From positions 1 through 35,034 of the forward strand of contig VBAQ01000050.1 in NCBI GenBank assembly GCA_005883765.1: 35,034 nt of DNA. Direction: 5' to 3'. Position 1 is the first letter of the stretch. Each line of letters opens with the position of its first letter. Of this stretch, positions 7,519-14,945 are shown piece by piece. The stretch is from Bacteroidota bacterium. GTDB lineage: Bacteria > Bacteroidota > Bacteroidia > Chitinophagales > Chitinophagaceae. The position numbers and the translations under genes were made by a program. The notes under the pieces are model-generated. The model had not been told where the DNA came from, searched no databases, and saw only the letters and a list, made by a program, of their open reading frames with translations.

Positions 7519-7660
7519 AGCCCCTCCTGCTCCTCCAGCGGGGGAGCGTGCCGACCCACCATCCTCGCGTTTCGAAGCTTCAATTTTATGTAGGCATCTG
7601 GCTTAAGTAAGGGCTGTGGAGAAGTGGGCTTCCGGTTGGGGAAGGTCGGGATGGGGCTGG
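7519..7660. repeat. GC-rich interspersed palindromic element
   Basis: This fills exactly the space between two convergent stop codons (7516-7518 and 7661-7663). The ends are inverted copies: AGCCCCTCCTGCTCC on the left, and AGCCCCATCCCGACC on the right when read on the minus strand. Just inside the left end is a small stem, CTCC...GGGGGAG at about 7530-7547. It contrasts with the surrounding AT-richer DNA and probably forms a long imperfect hairpin, which could also act as a bidirectional terminator. Similar extragenic GC-rich palindromes are common in Bacteroidota; only one copy is visible in this window. Confidence 0.55.
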
Positions 7661-8695
7661 CTAACCGCAACTATAGGCCATTGTCTCCATATCAACCATT
7701 CGTCTCTCAAATTGATGACCTGAGTAAACTCTTTCGATCTCATCTAACACCTCGTCAATTTCCTCCACTGATTTTACGGTCACTAATTTGAGGCGGTACT
7801 CTTTAATATTAGGAAGTCCTTTTAAATAATTGGTGTAATGTCTTCTCATTTCGTTGACGCCAGCAATCAATCCCTTCCATTGTACGGAGTGATGCAGATG
7901 TTGACGAATCACTTCTACTCTTTGCGTGATCGTAGGAGGTTGCAAATGACCGCCGGTTTTCAAGAAGTGCTTGATCTCATTAAAAACCCACGGATATCCG
8001 ATCGCGGCGCGACCGATCATAATGCCATCAACACCGTAACGATTTTTGTATTCGAGTGCTTTTTCAGCTGAGTCAATATCGCCGTTGCCAAAAATGGGAA
8101 TATGAATGCGGGGATTGTCCTTCACCTTTGCGATCAACGTCCAGTCAGCCTCACCTTTGTAAAGTTGAGACCTGGTTCGCCCATGAATTGCCAATGCTTT
8201 TATTCCCACATCCTGTAGTCGTTCCGCTACCTGCTCAATGTTTTTTGTATTCTCATCCCAGCCCAGCCTCGTTTTTACAGTCACGGGTAATGACGTAGAT
8301 CTCACTACAGCTTCGGTCAATTTAACCATCACCTCCACATCTTTCAGAACCGCTGCTCCCGCTCCTTTGGTAACAACTTTTTTTACAGGACAGCCGAAAT
8401 TTATATCAACAAGATCAGGATTTACCGCCTCAACAATTTTTGCACTCATGGCCATAGCTTCTTCATCACCACCAAAAATTTGAATGCCGATGGGACGCTC
8501 ATAATCGAAAATGTCAAGCTTTTGCCTGCTCTTGATGGCATCTCTGATCAAGCCTTCACTGGAAATAAATTCTGTGTACATCAGGTCGGCGCCATTGGCC
8601 TTGCAAACGGCACGAAAGGGTGGATCGCTTACATCCTCCATGGGAGCAAGAAGAAGTGGAAAATCCGACAGTTGTATATTTCCGATCTTAACCAT
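7661..8695 (-). CDS. dusB: tRNA-dihydrouridine synthase DusB
   Basis: This FMN enzyme reduces uridine to dihydrouridine in the tRNA D-loop using NAD(P)H. It has 344 residues, close to the family norm. The TIM-barrel start is APMEDVSDPPFR (about 17-28), the catalytic acid is Cys102 in DINFGCPVKKV, FMN phosphate contacts are in FGNGDI (about 204-209) and GIMIGRAAIGYPW (about 224-236), and IHGRTRSQLYKGEADW (about 174-189) is the standard RNA-facing loop. The C-terminal helical domain holds the HYTNYLKGLPN tRNA-binding stretch. In many bacteria dusB is paired with fis, but here it stands alone, divergent from a CPBP protease. Confidence 0.93.
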   Translation of the reverse strand: MVKIGNIQLSDFPLLLAPMEDVSDPPFRAVCKANGADLMYTEFISSEGLIRDAIKSRQKLDIFDYERPIGIQIFGGDEEAMAMSAKIVEAVNPDLVDINFGCPVKKVVTKGAGAAVLKDVEVMVKLTEAVVRSTSLPVTVKTRLGWDENTKNIEQVAERLQDVGIKALAIHGRTRSQLYKGEADWTLIAKVKDNPRIHIPIFGNGDIDSAEKALEYKNRYGVDGIMIGRAAIGYPWVFNEIKHFLKTGGHLQPPTITQRVEVIRQHLHHSVQWKGLIAGVNEMRRHYTNYLKGLPNIKEYRLKLVTVKSVEEIDEVLDEIERVYSGHQFERRMVDMETMAYSCG

Positions 8696-8713
8696 TTACC
8701 TTATCAAGTGAAT

Positions 8714-8748
8714 AATAATTATTGGCTAATAATTATTAATTGCTGGCT
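8714..8748. repeat. Heptad array between dusB and the CPBP protease
   Basis: It divides into AATAATT, ATTGGCT, AATAATT, ATTAATT, GCTGGCT: five 7-nt words. It lies in the divergent gap, and its last word runs directly into the TACTTTTG -7 element of the protease gene. Confidence 0.7.
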
Positions 8749-8755
8749 ACTTTTG
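8722..8755 (+). promoter_or_regulatory. Promoter of the CPBP protease / cdsA transcript
   Basis: TACTTTTG at 8748-8755 matches TAnnTTTG. A TTG at 8722-8724 is 23 nt upstream, at the long end of the usual spacing, and lies inside a heptad word. The predicted start is near 8761, giving a leader of about 18 nt to the ATG at 8779. Confidence 0.5.
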
Positions 8756-8778
8756 AGCCTGCAAATTTAATTTATTCC

Positions 8779-9735
8779 ATGTACGATAGCAATTCAAAAG
8801 GCATTTCTTATACGGCAGGATTTTTTATTATAATCGGTTTTGCCATAGCAGGACTATTTATCGGAACCCTTCTTAGCATACCCATTTGGACGAGCATGAC
8901 CGGCAAGGGTATCCTGGACATGAAGGATCAATTGGGTAACCCTGCCTACAGCAATGCATTTAAAATAATTCAGTCGGTCAGTACCTTGTTTGGTTTTTTC
9001 ATACCTGCCATCGTTACGGCTGCATTACTCAACCGGAAGCCTTACAGCTTGCTGGGATTCACTAAAAGATTTCAATGGAAACAGGCCGGGCTGGTGATCG
9101 CTATCATGTTCCTGGCTTTATTTCTATCTGCTTCGTTTGGTTATTTGAATCAGCATATTCCCCTTTCTCCTTCATTGAAGCTCCGCTTTCAAAAATTGGA
9201 AGACGAATACAATAGCCAGGTCTACGCCATCATGCAACTGAGAGGTTTTGGTGACTATTTGCTTGGCCTGATCATCATGGCTTTTTTGCCAGCGTTATGC
9301 GAAGAGACACTTTTTCGTGGCGGCCTCCAGAATTTTTTGACGAGATCAACCCGAAATCCGTGGTTGTCTATTTTGATAGTAAGTATCCTTTTCAGTGCCG
9401 TTCACTTCTCTTTTTATGGTTTTTTGCCTAGAGTGTTTTTAGGAATCGTACTGGGGTTGATATATTACTACACGGGAAGTCTGTGGTTGTCCATCCTTGC
9501 TCACTTCGCTAACAACGCTATTGCCGTGTCACAATTTTATTTTAGCAACAGCCCTTCCATTAAGCAGATGGCTCAACAGGATACTCCTTTGTCATTTGTT
9601 TACCTTGGATTTTTGTCGATACCATTTATAATTGCTTTGCTCATTGTTTTAAAAAGAATTTCTCCAGGACAAGAAACAGAGAATTTATCAATTGATGATG
9701 TTCGGAACAAGGCCCCGTGGGAGATCGATAATTAA
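8779..9735 (+). CDS. CPBP-family intramembrane metalloprotease (CAAX-protease-like)
   Basis: This is a polytopic membrane protease of the Abi/CPBP family related to Rce1, 318 residues with about eight hydrophobic segments. Catalytic motifs are intact: Glu175-Glu176 with Arg180 in EETLFRGGLQ (motif 1), His209 in FSAVHFSFYG (motif 2), and His242/Asn246 in LAHFANNAI (motif 3). The substrate is unknown; CAAX prenylation is absent in bacteria, and members act in bacteriocin immunity or membrane-protein processing. I place the start at ATG 8779, not the TTG at 8740, which lies in the repeat and before the -7 box. The stop is 4 nt before cdsA, so the two are co-transcribed, linking it to membrane biogenesis. 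Confidence 0.88.
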   Translation: MYDSNSKGISYTAGFFIIIGFAIAGLFIGTLLSIPIWTSMTGKGILDMKDQLGNPAYSNAFKIIQSVSTLFGFFIPAIVTAALLNRKPYSLLGFTKRFQWKQAGLVIAIMFLALFLSASFGYLNQHIPLSPSLKLRFQKLEDEYNSQVYAIMQLRGFGDYLLGLIIMAFLPALCEETLFRGGLQNFLTRSTRNPWLSILIVSILFSAVHFSFYGFLPRVFLGIVLGLIYYYTGSLWLSILAHFANNAIAVSQFYFSNSPSIKQMAQQDTPLSFVYLGFLSIPFIIALLIVLKRISPGQETENLSIDDVRNKAPWEIDN

Positions 9736-9739
9736 CTTC

Positions 9740-10633
9740 ATGGCGTTCAACTGGCAAACATTTAAAACAAGGACATTGACCGCTGCCGTTTTTGTAGTGG
9801 TCATGTTGGCCGGGTTGCTCATCAATCGCTGGACATTTTTTATTCTTTTTTCAGTTATACATTTTGGATGTTGGTGGGAGTATTTAAGATTGGTTGAGAA
9901 AATTCATAAAATAGAGATTGATAAAATAATTAAGTGCGTGTTGATGATAGCGGGATATATAATATTTCTGCTATTCGGTTTTCCAAATACAACAGTTGAA
10001 GTCGGCATTTATATCGGAACATTTTTTTTCAGTTTGAAATTGGCATTTTACTTTCTCATAATTATTTGCATAGCAGCGTTTCTTTTTCAGAATAAAAAAA
10101 TTGTTTTTAAAGCTAAATTACTTTCTGTATCAGCGTTCGCGTATATTTCTTTGAGTTTAGGATTAATGATGAACTTGTTTGGTGAAGCAATTATTTATTT
10201 TCATGATACAACTGTTATAGTCCCAACCGCATATTTTTACCCTGCATTAATTATTGCATCTCTTTGGGTAAATGATACTATGGCTTATATAGTTGGTTCT
10301 TTAATTGGCAGGACTCAAATGTCAAAGATTTCACCCAAGAAAACATTGGAAGGAACTATTGGAGGAGTTATTTTGAGCGTTGTCGTAATTTTTTTGTTAG
10401 CATGTTATGTCTTTCCCTTCGGAATTACAAGCTACAGTTTAGCATTTCTTGCGTTGATTGCCTCAGTAGCCGGCACCTCAGGCGATCTTCTCGAATCCAA
10501 GCTCAAACGAATGGCCGGCGTAAAAGATAGTGGTCATATTATGCCGGGTCACGGCGGCTTTCTGGATAGATTTGATTCATTACTTGTAGCAACACCTTTT
10601 GTTTGGCTCTACGTTTATTTTTTCATGACATAA
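9740..10633 (+). CDS. cdsA: Phosphatidate cytidylyltransferase CdsA
   Basis: This makes CDP-diacylglycerol from phosphatidic acid and CTP, the branch point for phosphatidylethanolamine and phosphatidylglycerol. It is an integral membrane protein of 297 residues. The C-terminal CDS signature is complete: KRMAGVKDSGHIMPGHGG, then FLDRFDS, preceded by the SKISPKKTLEGTIGG loop (residues about 198-212). ATG 9740 follows the CPBP protease stop by 4 nt; an earlier in-frame start at 9692 would overlap the protease and adds non-homologous residues. It is followed by psd, which works two steps later on the same lipid path. The AT-rich codon use in the N-terminal half differs a little from that of its neighbours. 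Confidence 0.93.
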   Translation: MAFNWQTFKTRTLTAAVFVVVMLAGLLINRWTFFILFSVIHFGCWWEYLRLVEKIHKIEIDKIIKCVLMIAGYIIFLLFGFPNTTVEVGIYIGTFFFSLKLAFYFLIIICIAAFLFQNKKIVFKAKLLSVSAFAYISLSLGLMMNLFGEAIIYFHDTTVIVPTAYFYPALIIASLWVNDTMAYIVGSLIGRTQMSKISPKKTLEGTIGGVILSVVVIFLLACYVFPFGITSYSLAFLALIASVAGTSGDLLESKLKRMAGVKDSGHIMPGHGGFLDRFDSLLVATPFVWLYVYFFMT

Positions 10634-10638
10634 AATTC

Positions 10639-10680
10639 AACTCCCGACTCCCGACTCCCAACTCCCGACTGACCACTCCC
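10639..10680. repeat. Perfect heptad array between cdsA and psd
   Basis: Six consecutive 7-nt words: AACTCCC, GACTCCC, GACTCCC, AACTCCC, GACTGAC, CACTCCC. It begins 5 nt after the cdsA stop and ends 8 nt before the psd -7 box. No inverted partner is visible. Confidence 0.88.
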
Positions 10681-10688
10681 CATTTCAG

Positions 10689-10696
10689 TATATTTG
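10689..10696 (+). promoter_or_regulatory. -7 element upstream of psd
   Basis: TATATTTG matches TAnnTTTG and lies 17 nt before the psd ATG, giving a predicted leader of about 12 nt. The upstream position for a -33 TTG falls inside the CTCCC heptad array, which has none, so the promoter may be weak or activator-dependent. It allows psd to be expressed apart from cdsA. Confidence 0.5.
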
Positions 10697-10713
10697 CTTC
10701 TCAAAACTCTGAG

Positions 10714-11370
10714 ATGACCATTCATAAGGAAGGTTATAAGATCATCGCATGGAGCATCATTTTGTTTGCCGCAATGAACATCCTTTCTTTTTACATTTTT
10801 AGTTTTTATACTCCGACAATAAGCTGGTTGATCTTTCTTGTCACGTTCGTGCTGGTGGTATTCATTATTTCCTTCTTTCGTATCCCAAAACGTAAATACA
10901 CAATTGATGACAATGCCATCGTGGCGCCTGCCGACGGAAAAGTTGTAGCTATTGAAGAGATCCAGGCTGACGAGTACTTTACTGACCGCCGAATTCAAGT
11001 ATCTATTTTCATGAGTCCACTGAATGTTCATGTAAATCGCAATCCGATCGGTGGGCAAGTAACCTATAGCCAGTATCAGCCAGGCAAATATTTAGTGGCC
11101 TGGCATCCTAAGTCGTCGACAGACAATGAAAGGCACACCACTGTTTATAGAAATAATGAAGGAGAACTGCTTGTTAAACAAATCGCCGGTGCGTTGGCAA
11201 AACGGATCGTAAATTATTTGCAAAAAGGCCAGGAAGTTGAACAGGCAGGAGAAATGGGCTTTATAAAATTCGGATCAAGGGTAGATGTGGTAATGCCCTT
11301 AAATGTGAAACTAAATGTCAGAATTGGTGATTGGTCGAAAGGCGGAGTTACCGTGATCGCCACGTGGTAA
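10714..11370 (+). CDS. psd: Phosphatidylserine decarboxylase
   Basis: This makes phosphatidylethanolamine from phosphatidylserine at the membrane. It is the short form (218 residues), as in many Bacteroidota. Two hydrophobic segments (about 9-31 and 35-55) precede the catalytic part. VAPADGKVVAIEE (about 70-82) and FMSPLNVHVNRNPIGG (about 99-114) are family signatures. The self-cleavage and pyruvoyl site is Gly187-Ser188 in KFGSRVDVV: the chain is cut there and the serine becomes the pyruvoyl group. ATG 10714 follows a -7 box; the longer frame from 10603 runs through cdsA and the repeat. With cdsA upstream it forms a lipid-synthesis unit; the phosphatidylserine synthase gene is not here. Confidence 0.93.
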   Translation: MTIHKEGYKIIAWSIILFAAMNILSFYIFSFYTPTISWLIFLVTFVLVVFIISFFRIPKRKYTIDDNAIVAPADGKVVAIEEIQADEYFTDRRIQVSIFMSPLNVHVNRNPIGGQVTYSQYQPGKYLVAWHPKSSTDNERHTTVYRNNEGELLVKQIAGALAKRIVNYLQKGQEVEQAGEMGFIKFGSRVDVVMPLNVKLNVRIGDWSKGGVTVIATW

Positions 11371-11377
11371 TTTTGGT

Positions 11378-11454
11378 GTACGACGTATGAAGTAGGAGGT
11401 ATGAAGTATGAGCTTTCAGCTCCCTTCCTTGTATCTTGTCCCTTGTGCCTTGCT
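11378..11454. repeat. Two different heptad arrays in one convergent gap
   Basis: The first array, 11378-11412, reads GTACGAC, GTATGAA, GTAGGAG, GTATGAA, GTATGAG. The second, 11420-11454, reads CTCCCTT, CCTTGTA, TCTTGTC, CCTTGTG, CCTTGCT. They are unrelated words sharing a 7-nt period, filling the gap between the psd stop and the stop of the opposing HAD gene. Confidence 0.85.
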
Positions 11455-11458
11455 CTCT

Positions 11459-12154
11459 TTAAAATATTTTTTCTAATTCCTTCAACGAATTAACGGTATA
11501 AGTCGGAGTAATTGCAGGATCAATGCCAAGATGATTGACATAGACCTGGTCAATACCAGCATTCATCGCCCCGATAATATCCACTTCGATGTTATCGCCT
11601 ATCATGATGCATTGGTCGGGGGTTGTACCACATTTGCTCAATGCAAATTGAAAGATTTCCTTGTTTGGCTTGAGGCTCCCTGAGCCTTCTGAAGTAATGA
11701 TCTCTGCAAAAAAAGGCTTAAGTCCTGAATATAGAAGCTTATTGTGCTGGGTTCTTTCAAATCCGTTTGTAACGAGATGTAATGCGTATCCTTTGTCGCT
11801 TAAATATTGCAGGATCTCTTTGGCATGGGGAAATAAAATGGTTCGTGTCGGCAGCAGGTCCAAAAACCGAACGCTCAATTCTTTGGCAAGCTCTTCATCG
11901 GCAATTTGAAATTCAAGTAAGGTCAGCCACATTCTTTTTACTCTTAGTTCTTCTTGTTTAATATATCCATTGCGATATCGTTCCCAAAGTTTTTCGTTGT
12001 GGGCGATATAATTTCTGTGGAATAGTTCAAAATCGTTTACTCCTTTTTGCTCCAGCGACAAAGCCGTATGCAGCTCTCGCAAAGTTGCTTTGGCATTTGC
12101 TTCAAAGTCCCAAAGAGTGTGGTCAAGGTCAAAGAAAAGGTGCTGGTATTTAAT
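11459..12154 (-). CDS. YjjG-like HAD phosphatase (nucleotidase), non-canonical start
   Basis: This is a HAD-superfamily phosphatase of the YjjG/YfnB type, which dephosphorylate pyrimidine and modified nucleotides. Motif I is FFDLDHTLWDF with the nucleophile Asp and acid Asp, motif II is the Thr in LVTNG, motif III is the Lys in LKPNK, and motif IV is MIGDNIEVD. Motif I is upstream of any in-frame ATG, GTG or TTG: the only conventional start (TTG at 12082) would remove it. The family normally begins MKYxHLFFDLD; here the matching codon is ATT (12152-12154), with a CTG at 12164-12166 the only other near-start before an in-frame TGA. From ATT the protein is 231 residues, the usual size. The start abuts a repeat arm. 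Confidence 0.8.
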   Translation of the reverse strand: MKYQHLFFDLDHTLWDFEANAKATLRELHTALSLEQKGVNDFELFHRNYIAHNEKLWERYRNGYIKQEELRVKRMWLTLLEFQIADEELAKELSVRFLDLLPTRTILFPHAKEILQYLSDKGYALHLVTNGFERTQHNKLLYSGLKPFFAEIITSEGSGSLKPNKEIFQFALSKCGTTPDQCIMIGDNIEVDIIGAMNAGIDQVYVNHLGIDPAITPTYTVNSLKELEKIF

Positions 12155-12156
12155 TT

Positions 12157-12242
12157 CAGATTGCAGATTTCGGATTTTAGATTTGCAATGGATTTTGTCC
12201 GGTCGAGTTCAACATGCAATCTACAATCTAAAATCCGAAATT
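12157..12242. repeat. Inverted heptad arms spanning a divergent promoter gap
   Basis: The left arm 12157-12191 reads CAGATTG, CAGATTT, CGGATTT, TAGATTT, GCAATGG. The right arm 12216-12242 reads GCAATCT, ACAATCT, AAAATCC, GAAATT. Positions 12167-12183 and 12225-12241 are a perfect 17-nt inverted repeat (ATTTCGGATTTTAGATT and its complement). The element fills nearly the whole gap between the HAD start and the SDR ATG at 12243. TAGATTTG at 12178-12185 inside the left arm matches the -7 consensus on the plus strand. Confidence 0.9.
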
Positions 12243-12941
12243 ATGGACGTGGTTATCACAGGCGCTTCACGAGGATTAGGAAAGGCTGTTGCAGAAATAT
12301 TTGCAGAGAACGGTCACAATCTTTATCTCACGGCCTTGCATGAAACCCGGTTATATAAAGCAATGGAAGAATTATTGAATAAATACCCGGCAATCACAAT
12401 TAAAGCAAAGCCTTTTGATTTGAGTAAAAAAGAACAAGCACAGGCTTTTGGCCAATGGTGTTTGAAAAACTGTTCCCCAGCGATCCTGGTTAACAATGCT
12501 GGAAACTTTACAGGCGCCAATGTATATAACGAGGAGGAGGGTGCCCTCGAAGAAATGATAGAAACAAATTTATACAGTGCCTACCATCTTACGCGGGTGA
12601 TCGTACCAACCATGATAGAAAAAAAAAGCGGCCATATTTTTAATATATCATCCATTGCGGGATTGAAAGCGTATCCCGGTGGCGGATCTTATAGCATCAG
12701 CAAATTTGCCCTGCGTGGGTTTTCAGTAAATCTTCGCGAAGAATTAAAATCTTATAATGTCAAGGTCACCACTGTTTTTCCGGGTGCTGTTTACACTGAC
12801 TCATGGGCATCAAGCGGAATTGACAAGAAAAGGTTTATGGAAGCAAGTGATATTGCCGATATGATATTTGTCGCCTCCCATCTTTCCCCGCAAGCCTGCG
12901 TTGAAGATATTATTATCCGCCCTCAATTAGGTGACATCTAG
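12243..12941 (+). CDS. Short-chain dehydrogenase/reductase
   Basis: This is an NAD(P)-dependent classical SDR of 232 residues. It has the cofactor motif TGASRGLG (residues 6-13), NNAG (84-87), the catalytic Ser in NISSIAG (about 136-137), and the Tyr150/Lys154 pair in YSISK. The Arg10 after TGAS favours NADP(H). The closest overall look is to sepiapterin-reductase or YdfG/FabG-like members, but substrate cannot be assigned. ATG 12243 starts right after the right-hand repeat arm and gives the normal Rossmann start MDVVITGASRG; the longer open frame (from 12090) is antisense HAD and repeat sequence. It is divergent from the HAD gene. Confidence 0.87.
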   Translation: MDVVITGASRGLGKAVAEIFAENGHNLYLTALHETRLYKAMEELLNKYPAITIKAKPFDLSKKEQAQAFGQWCLKNCSPAILVNNAGNFTGANVYNEEEGALEEMIETNLYSAYHLTRVIVPTMIEKKSGHIFNISSIAGLKAYPGGGSYSISKFALRGFSVNLREELKSYNVKVTTVFPGAVYTDSWASSGIDKKRFMEASDIADMIFVASHLSPQACVEDIIIRPQLGDI

Positions 12942-12976
12942 AGAATTTTGGTTTCAATTCACTTCTTCATTTACAT

Positions 12977-13088
12977 TTTCTATCTCACCCCATTACCACT
13001 CTGAACATTGCGCACTCAGCCCGTCTCCGCATGGAGAGGGGAGGTAGAGTCTTCAACTCGAAGAACTGATGTTGGGGTGAGGTAGAAA
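12977..13088. repeat. Palindromic interspersed element, copy A
   Basis: The ends are 16-nt inverted repeats with one mismatch: TTTCTATCTCACCCCA at 12977-12992, and TGGGGTGAGGTAGAAA at 13073-13088. Inside is a small hairpin, TCTCC-GCAT-GGAGA, at 13024-13037. The same layout and recognisably similar interior occur at 27144-27259. It lies between the SDR stop and batD, and no gene is present in this 221-nt gap. Confidence 0.85.
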
Positions 13089-13162
13089 TAGTAGTATTCA
13101 GGAATCAGCACCTTTCATCATTTCAGTCGCTGCGGTCTCAATTGATTTTTTATTTTTAACTA

Positions 13163-14932
13163 GTGAAATGGTTTGTTCAAAGATTATTTTGGTCGCCAGT
13201 CCTTCTGATGCTCTTGTCTGCATCAGCCCAGGTAAAATTTAGAACGATCGTACCTGGGCATACCATTGCTCCTGGTGAATCCTTCCAGGTGCAATACATT
13301 CTCGAAAATGCGAATGAAATTTCGGGTTTTTTGCCGCCTCAATTCCAGGGATTCAGAATCGTCTCCGGACCGCACGTTTACTCGGACGGCAAATCATCTT
13401 TCTATAGAAATTTGGTGTTTACACTAGTTGCCACTAAGCAGGGTCGATTTAAAATTTACGGCGCGACCTGTTTAGTAAACGGAAAGCTTATTAAAAGCAA
13501 TGACGCATTTGTAAAAATTGGTCCAGTCGAAGAAGCAGGTGATTCACCTTATTTTTTAAGACTGGGTGAAGATCCGTTCAAAAAGATCAGCGAGAATTTA
13601 TTTCTGAAACTCATTCTCAACAAACAGAACTGCTTTATTGGCGAACCCCTGGTTGCTACTTTTAAATTGTATTCGCGACTTCAATCCAGGTCGAACGTCG
13701 TAAAGAACCCGGGGTTTTATGGTTTCAGCGTATACGATATGATCAATGTGAACGATCAGGTTGAATCCGAAGAGAAATTAAATGGTCATTGGTTCCAGGT
13801 GCATACCGTCCGCAGAGTGCAACTTTATCCTTTGCAGGCTGGCTCATTCACTATCGATGCTATGGAAGTTGCCAACGAGGTTGAATTTTCGCGAAGTGTG
13901 GTTAACAAAAGGACGGAGCAGGAGGTTACAGAGAACATGTATGGCAACAACGGAACAAAACAAGCAAAGGACGCAAATTCAGAGCTGTATAAAATGAATA
14001 TAAAAACAGACCCGGTTATTGTTCATGTCAAGCCCCTTCCCGCTAAGAGTCCTGCAGATACTTTCGCGGGCGCTGTTGGGAATTTTTCAATCAATGCTTT
14101 CATCGAAAAAGATTCTATACTTAAGAATGAGGAGAATTCATTAACTGTTGTTGTCAAGGGTTCGGGGAATTTTCAAAGAGTAAACGCTCCTGCTATTAAC
14201 TGGCCCCAGGAATTTGAAACTTTTGACGTCCTGGTAACCGACACTTTAAATAAGGCGTGGGTCCCTCTAACCGGCCAGCGGAGTTTCAAATATGTTTTTG
14301 TGGGTGATAAACCAGGCTGGCACACAATACCAGCGATCTCTTTTTCTTTCTTCAACTTAAAGAGCAAAACATATAAAACCGTTTCGACAAAACCGCTCAC
14401 GATTTTTATTAGCTCAAAAAGCAAAACAGAAAACAAAACAATAGTCTCGGAGTCTCGTCCAAAACGGTCAGGAAATAGATTTGCATGGTGGTTATCCGCG
14501 ACGGCTGCCCTGGCCATGATGTTGGGAATTTTTCTTTGGCTGAGGAACAAACGGAATGCGATTCAAAAATTGAAGGAGCAGGATAAAACAAATGAAGGCT
14601 CAAGCTCGCTTCGCCCCATTGAAGAAATATTAAGACCTGCGCACCTGACATTGGAAGGCGAAGACAAAATCTTTTTTAGAGAGTTGCACCAGGCAATTTG
14701 GAATTATCTCAACATTCGACTGCAGCTTTCCGGCAGTCAAATGAACAAAGAGCTTTTGTCAACTATATTGATGTCTAAAAATATCAACCGTGACCTGGTT
14801 GAGGAGTTGATTGAAATTATTCGTCAATCTGAAACTGGCATATACACCAGTGCGCACATGAATTTGAACAAACAAGAATTTTTCCAAAAAACGGGGAAAA
14901 TTTTAGAAGCCATAGAGAACTCCCTGGTGTGA
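13163..14932 (+). CDS. batD: BatD-family protein
   Basis: This 589-residue protein has a cleavable signal peptide (LLMLLSASAQ), a large periplasmic part and one membrane helix near residues 440-460 (WWLSATAALAMMLGIFLWL), then a cytoplasmic domain of about 125 residues. The periplasmic part opens VKFRTIVPGHTIAPGESFQVQYILENANEISGF in pieces typical of BatD (the oxygen-tolerance family), built from repeated immunoglobulin-like beta domains; GSGNFQRVNAPAINWP at about 333-348 is a characteristic later motif. In Bacteroidota BatD usually sits with BatA, BatB and a MoxR ATPase; none of these is next to it here, so it is an isolated copy. The start is GTG 13163, the only one that keeps the signal peptide whole. 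Confidence 0.85.
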   Translation: MKWFVQRLFWSPVLLMLLSASAQVKFRTIVPGHTIAPGESFQVQYILENANEISGFLPPQFQGFRIVSGPHVYSDGKSSFYRNLVFTLVATKQGRFKIYGATCLVNGKLIKSNDAFVKIGPVEEAGDSPYFLRLGEDPFKKISENLFLKLILNKQNCFIGEPLVATFKLYSRLQSRSNVVKNPGFYGFSVYDMINVNDQVESEEKLNGHWFQVHTVRRVQLYPLQAGSFTIDAMEVANEVEFSRSVVNKRTEQEVTENMYGNNGTKQAKDANSELYKMNIKTDPVIVHVKPLPAKSPADTFAGAVGNFSINAFIEKDSILKNEENSLTVVVKGSGNFQRVNAPAINWPQEFETFDVLVTDTLNKAWVPLTGQRSFKYVFVGDKPGWHTIPAISFSFFNLKSKTYKTVSTKPLTIFISSKSKTENKTIVSESRPKRSGNRFAWWLSATAALAMMLGIFLWLRNKRNAIQKLKEQDKTNEGSSSLRPIEEILRPAHLTLEGEDKIFFRELHQAIWNYLNIRLQLSGSQMNKELLSTILMSKNINRDLVEELIEIIRQSETGIYTSAHMNLNKQEFFQKTGKILEAIENSLV

Positions 14933-14945
14933 TAGCGGGCGCTTC

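Noticed and set aside
7838-8711. Several plus-strand frames opposite dusB
   Set aside because: Antisense to a complete DusB with intact catalytic Cys; no independent features.
10603-10713. Upstream extension of psd into cdsA
   Set aside because: It translates the cdsA end and the CTCCC heptads; the psd -7 box lies after it and homology starts at 10714.
12037-12219. Small minus-strand frame overlapping the HAD start
   Set aside because: It reads the repeat and the HAD N-terminus in the wrong frame; the correct HAD frame carries FFDLDHTLW.
12090-12242. Upstream extension of the SDR frame
   Set aside because: It is antisense to the HAD motif I region and the repeat arms; the Rossmann start is at 12243.
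14173-14651. Long minus-strand frames inside batD
   Set aside because: Antisense shadows of a gene with clear signal peptide, membrane helix and family motifs.
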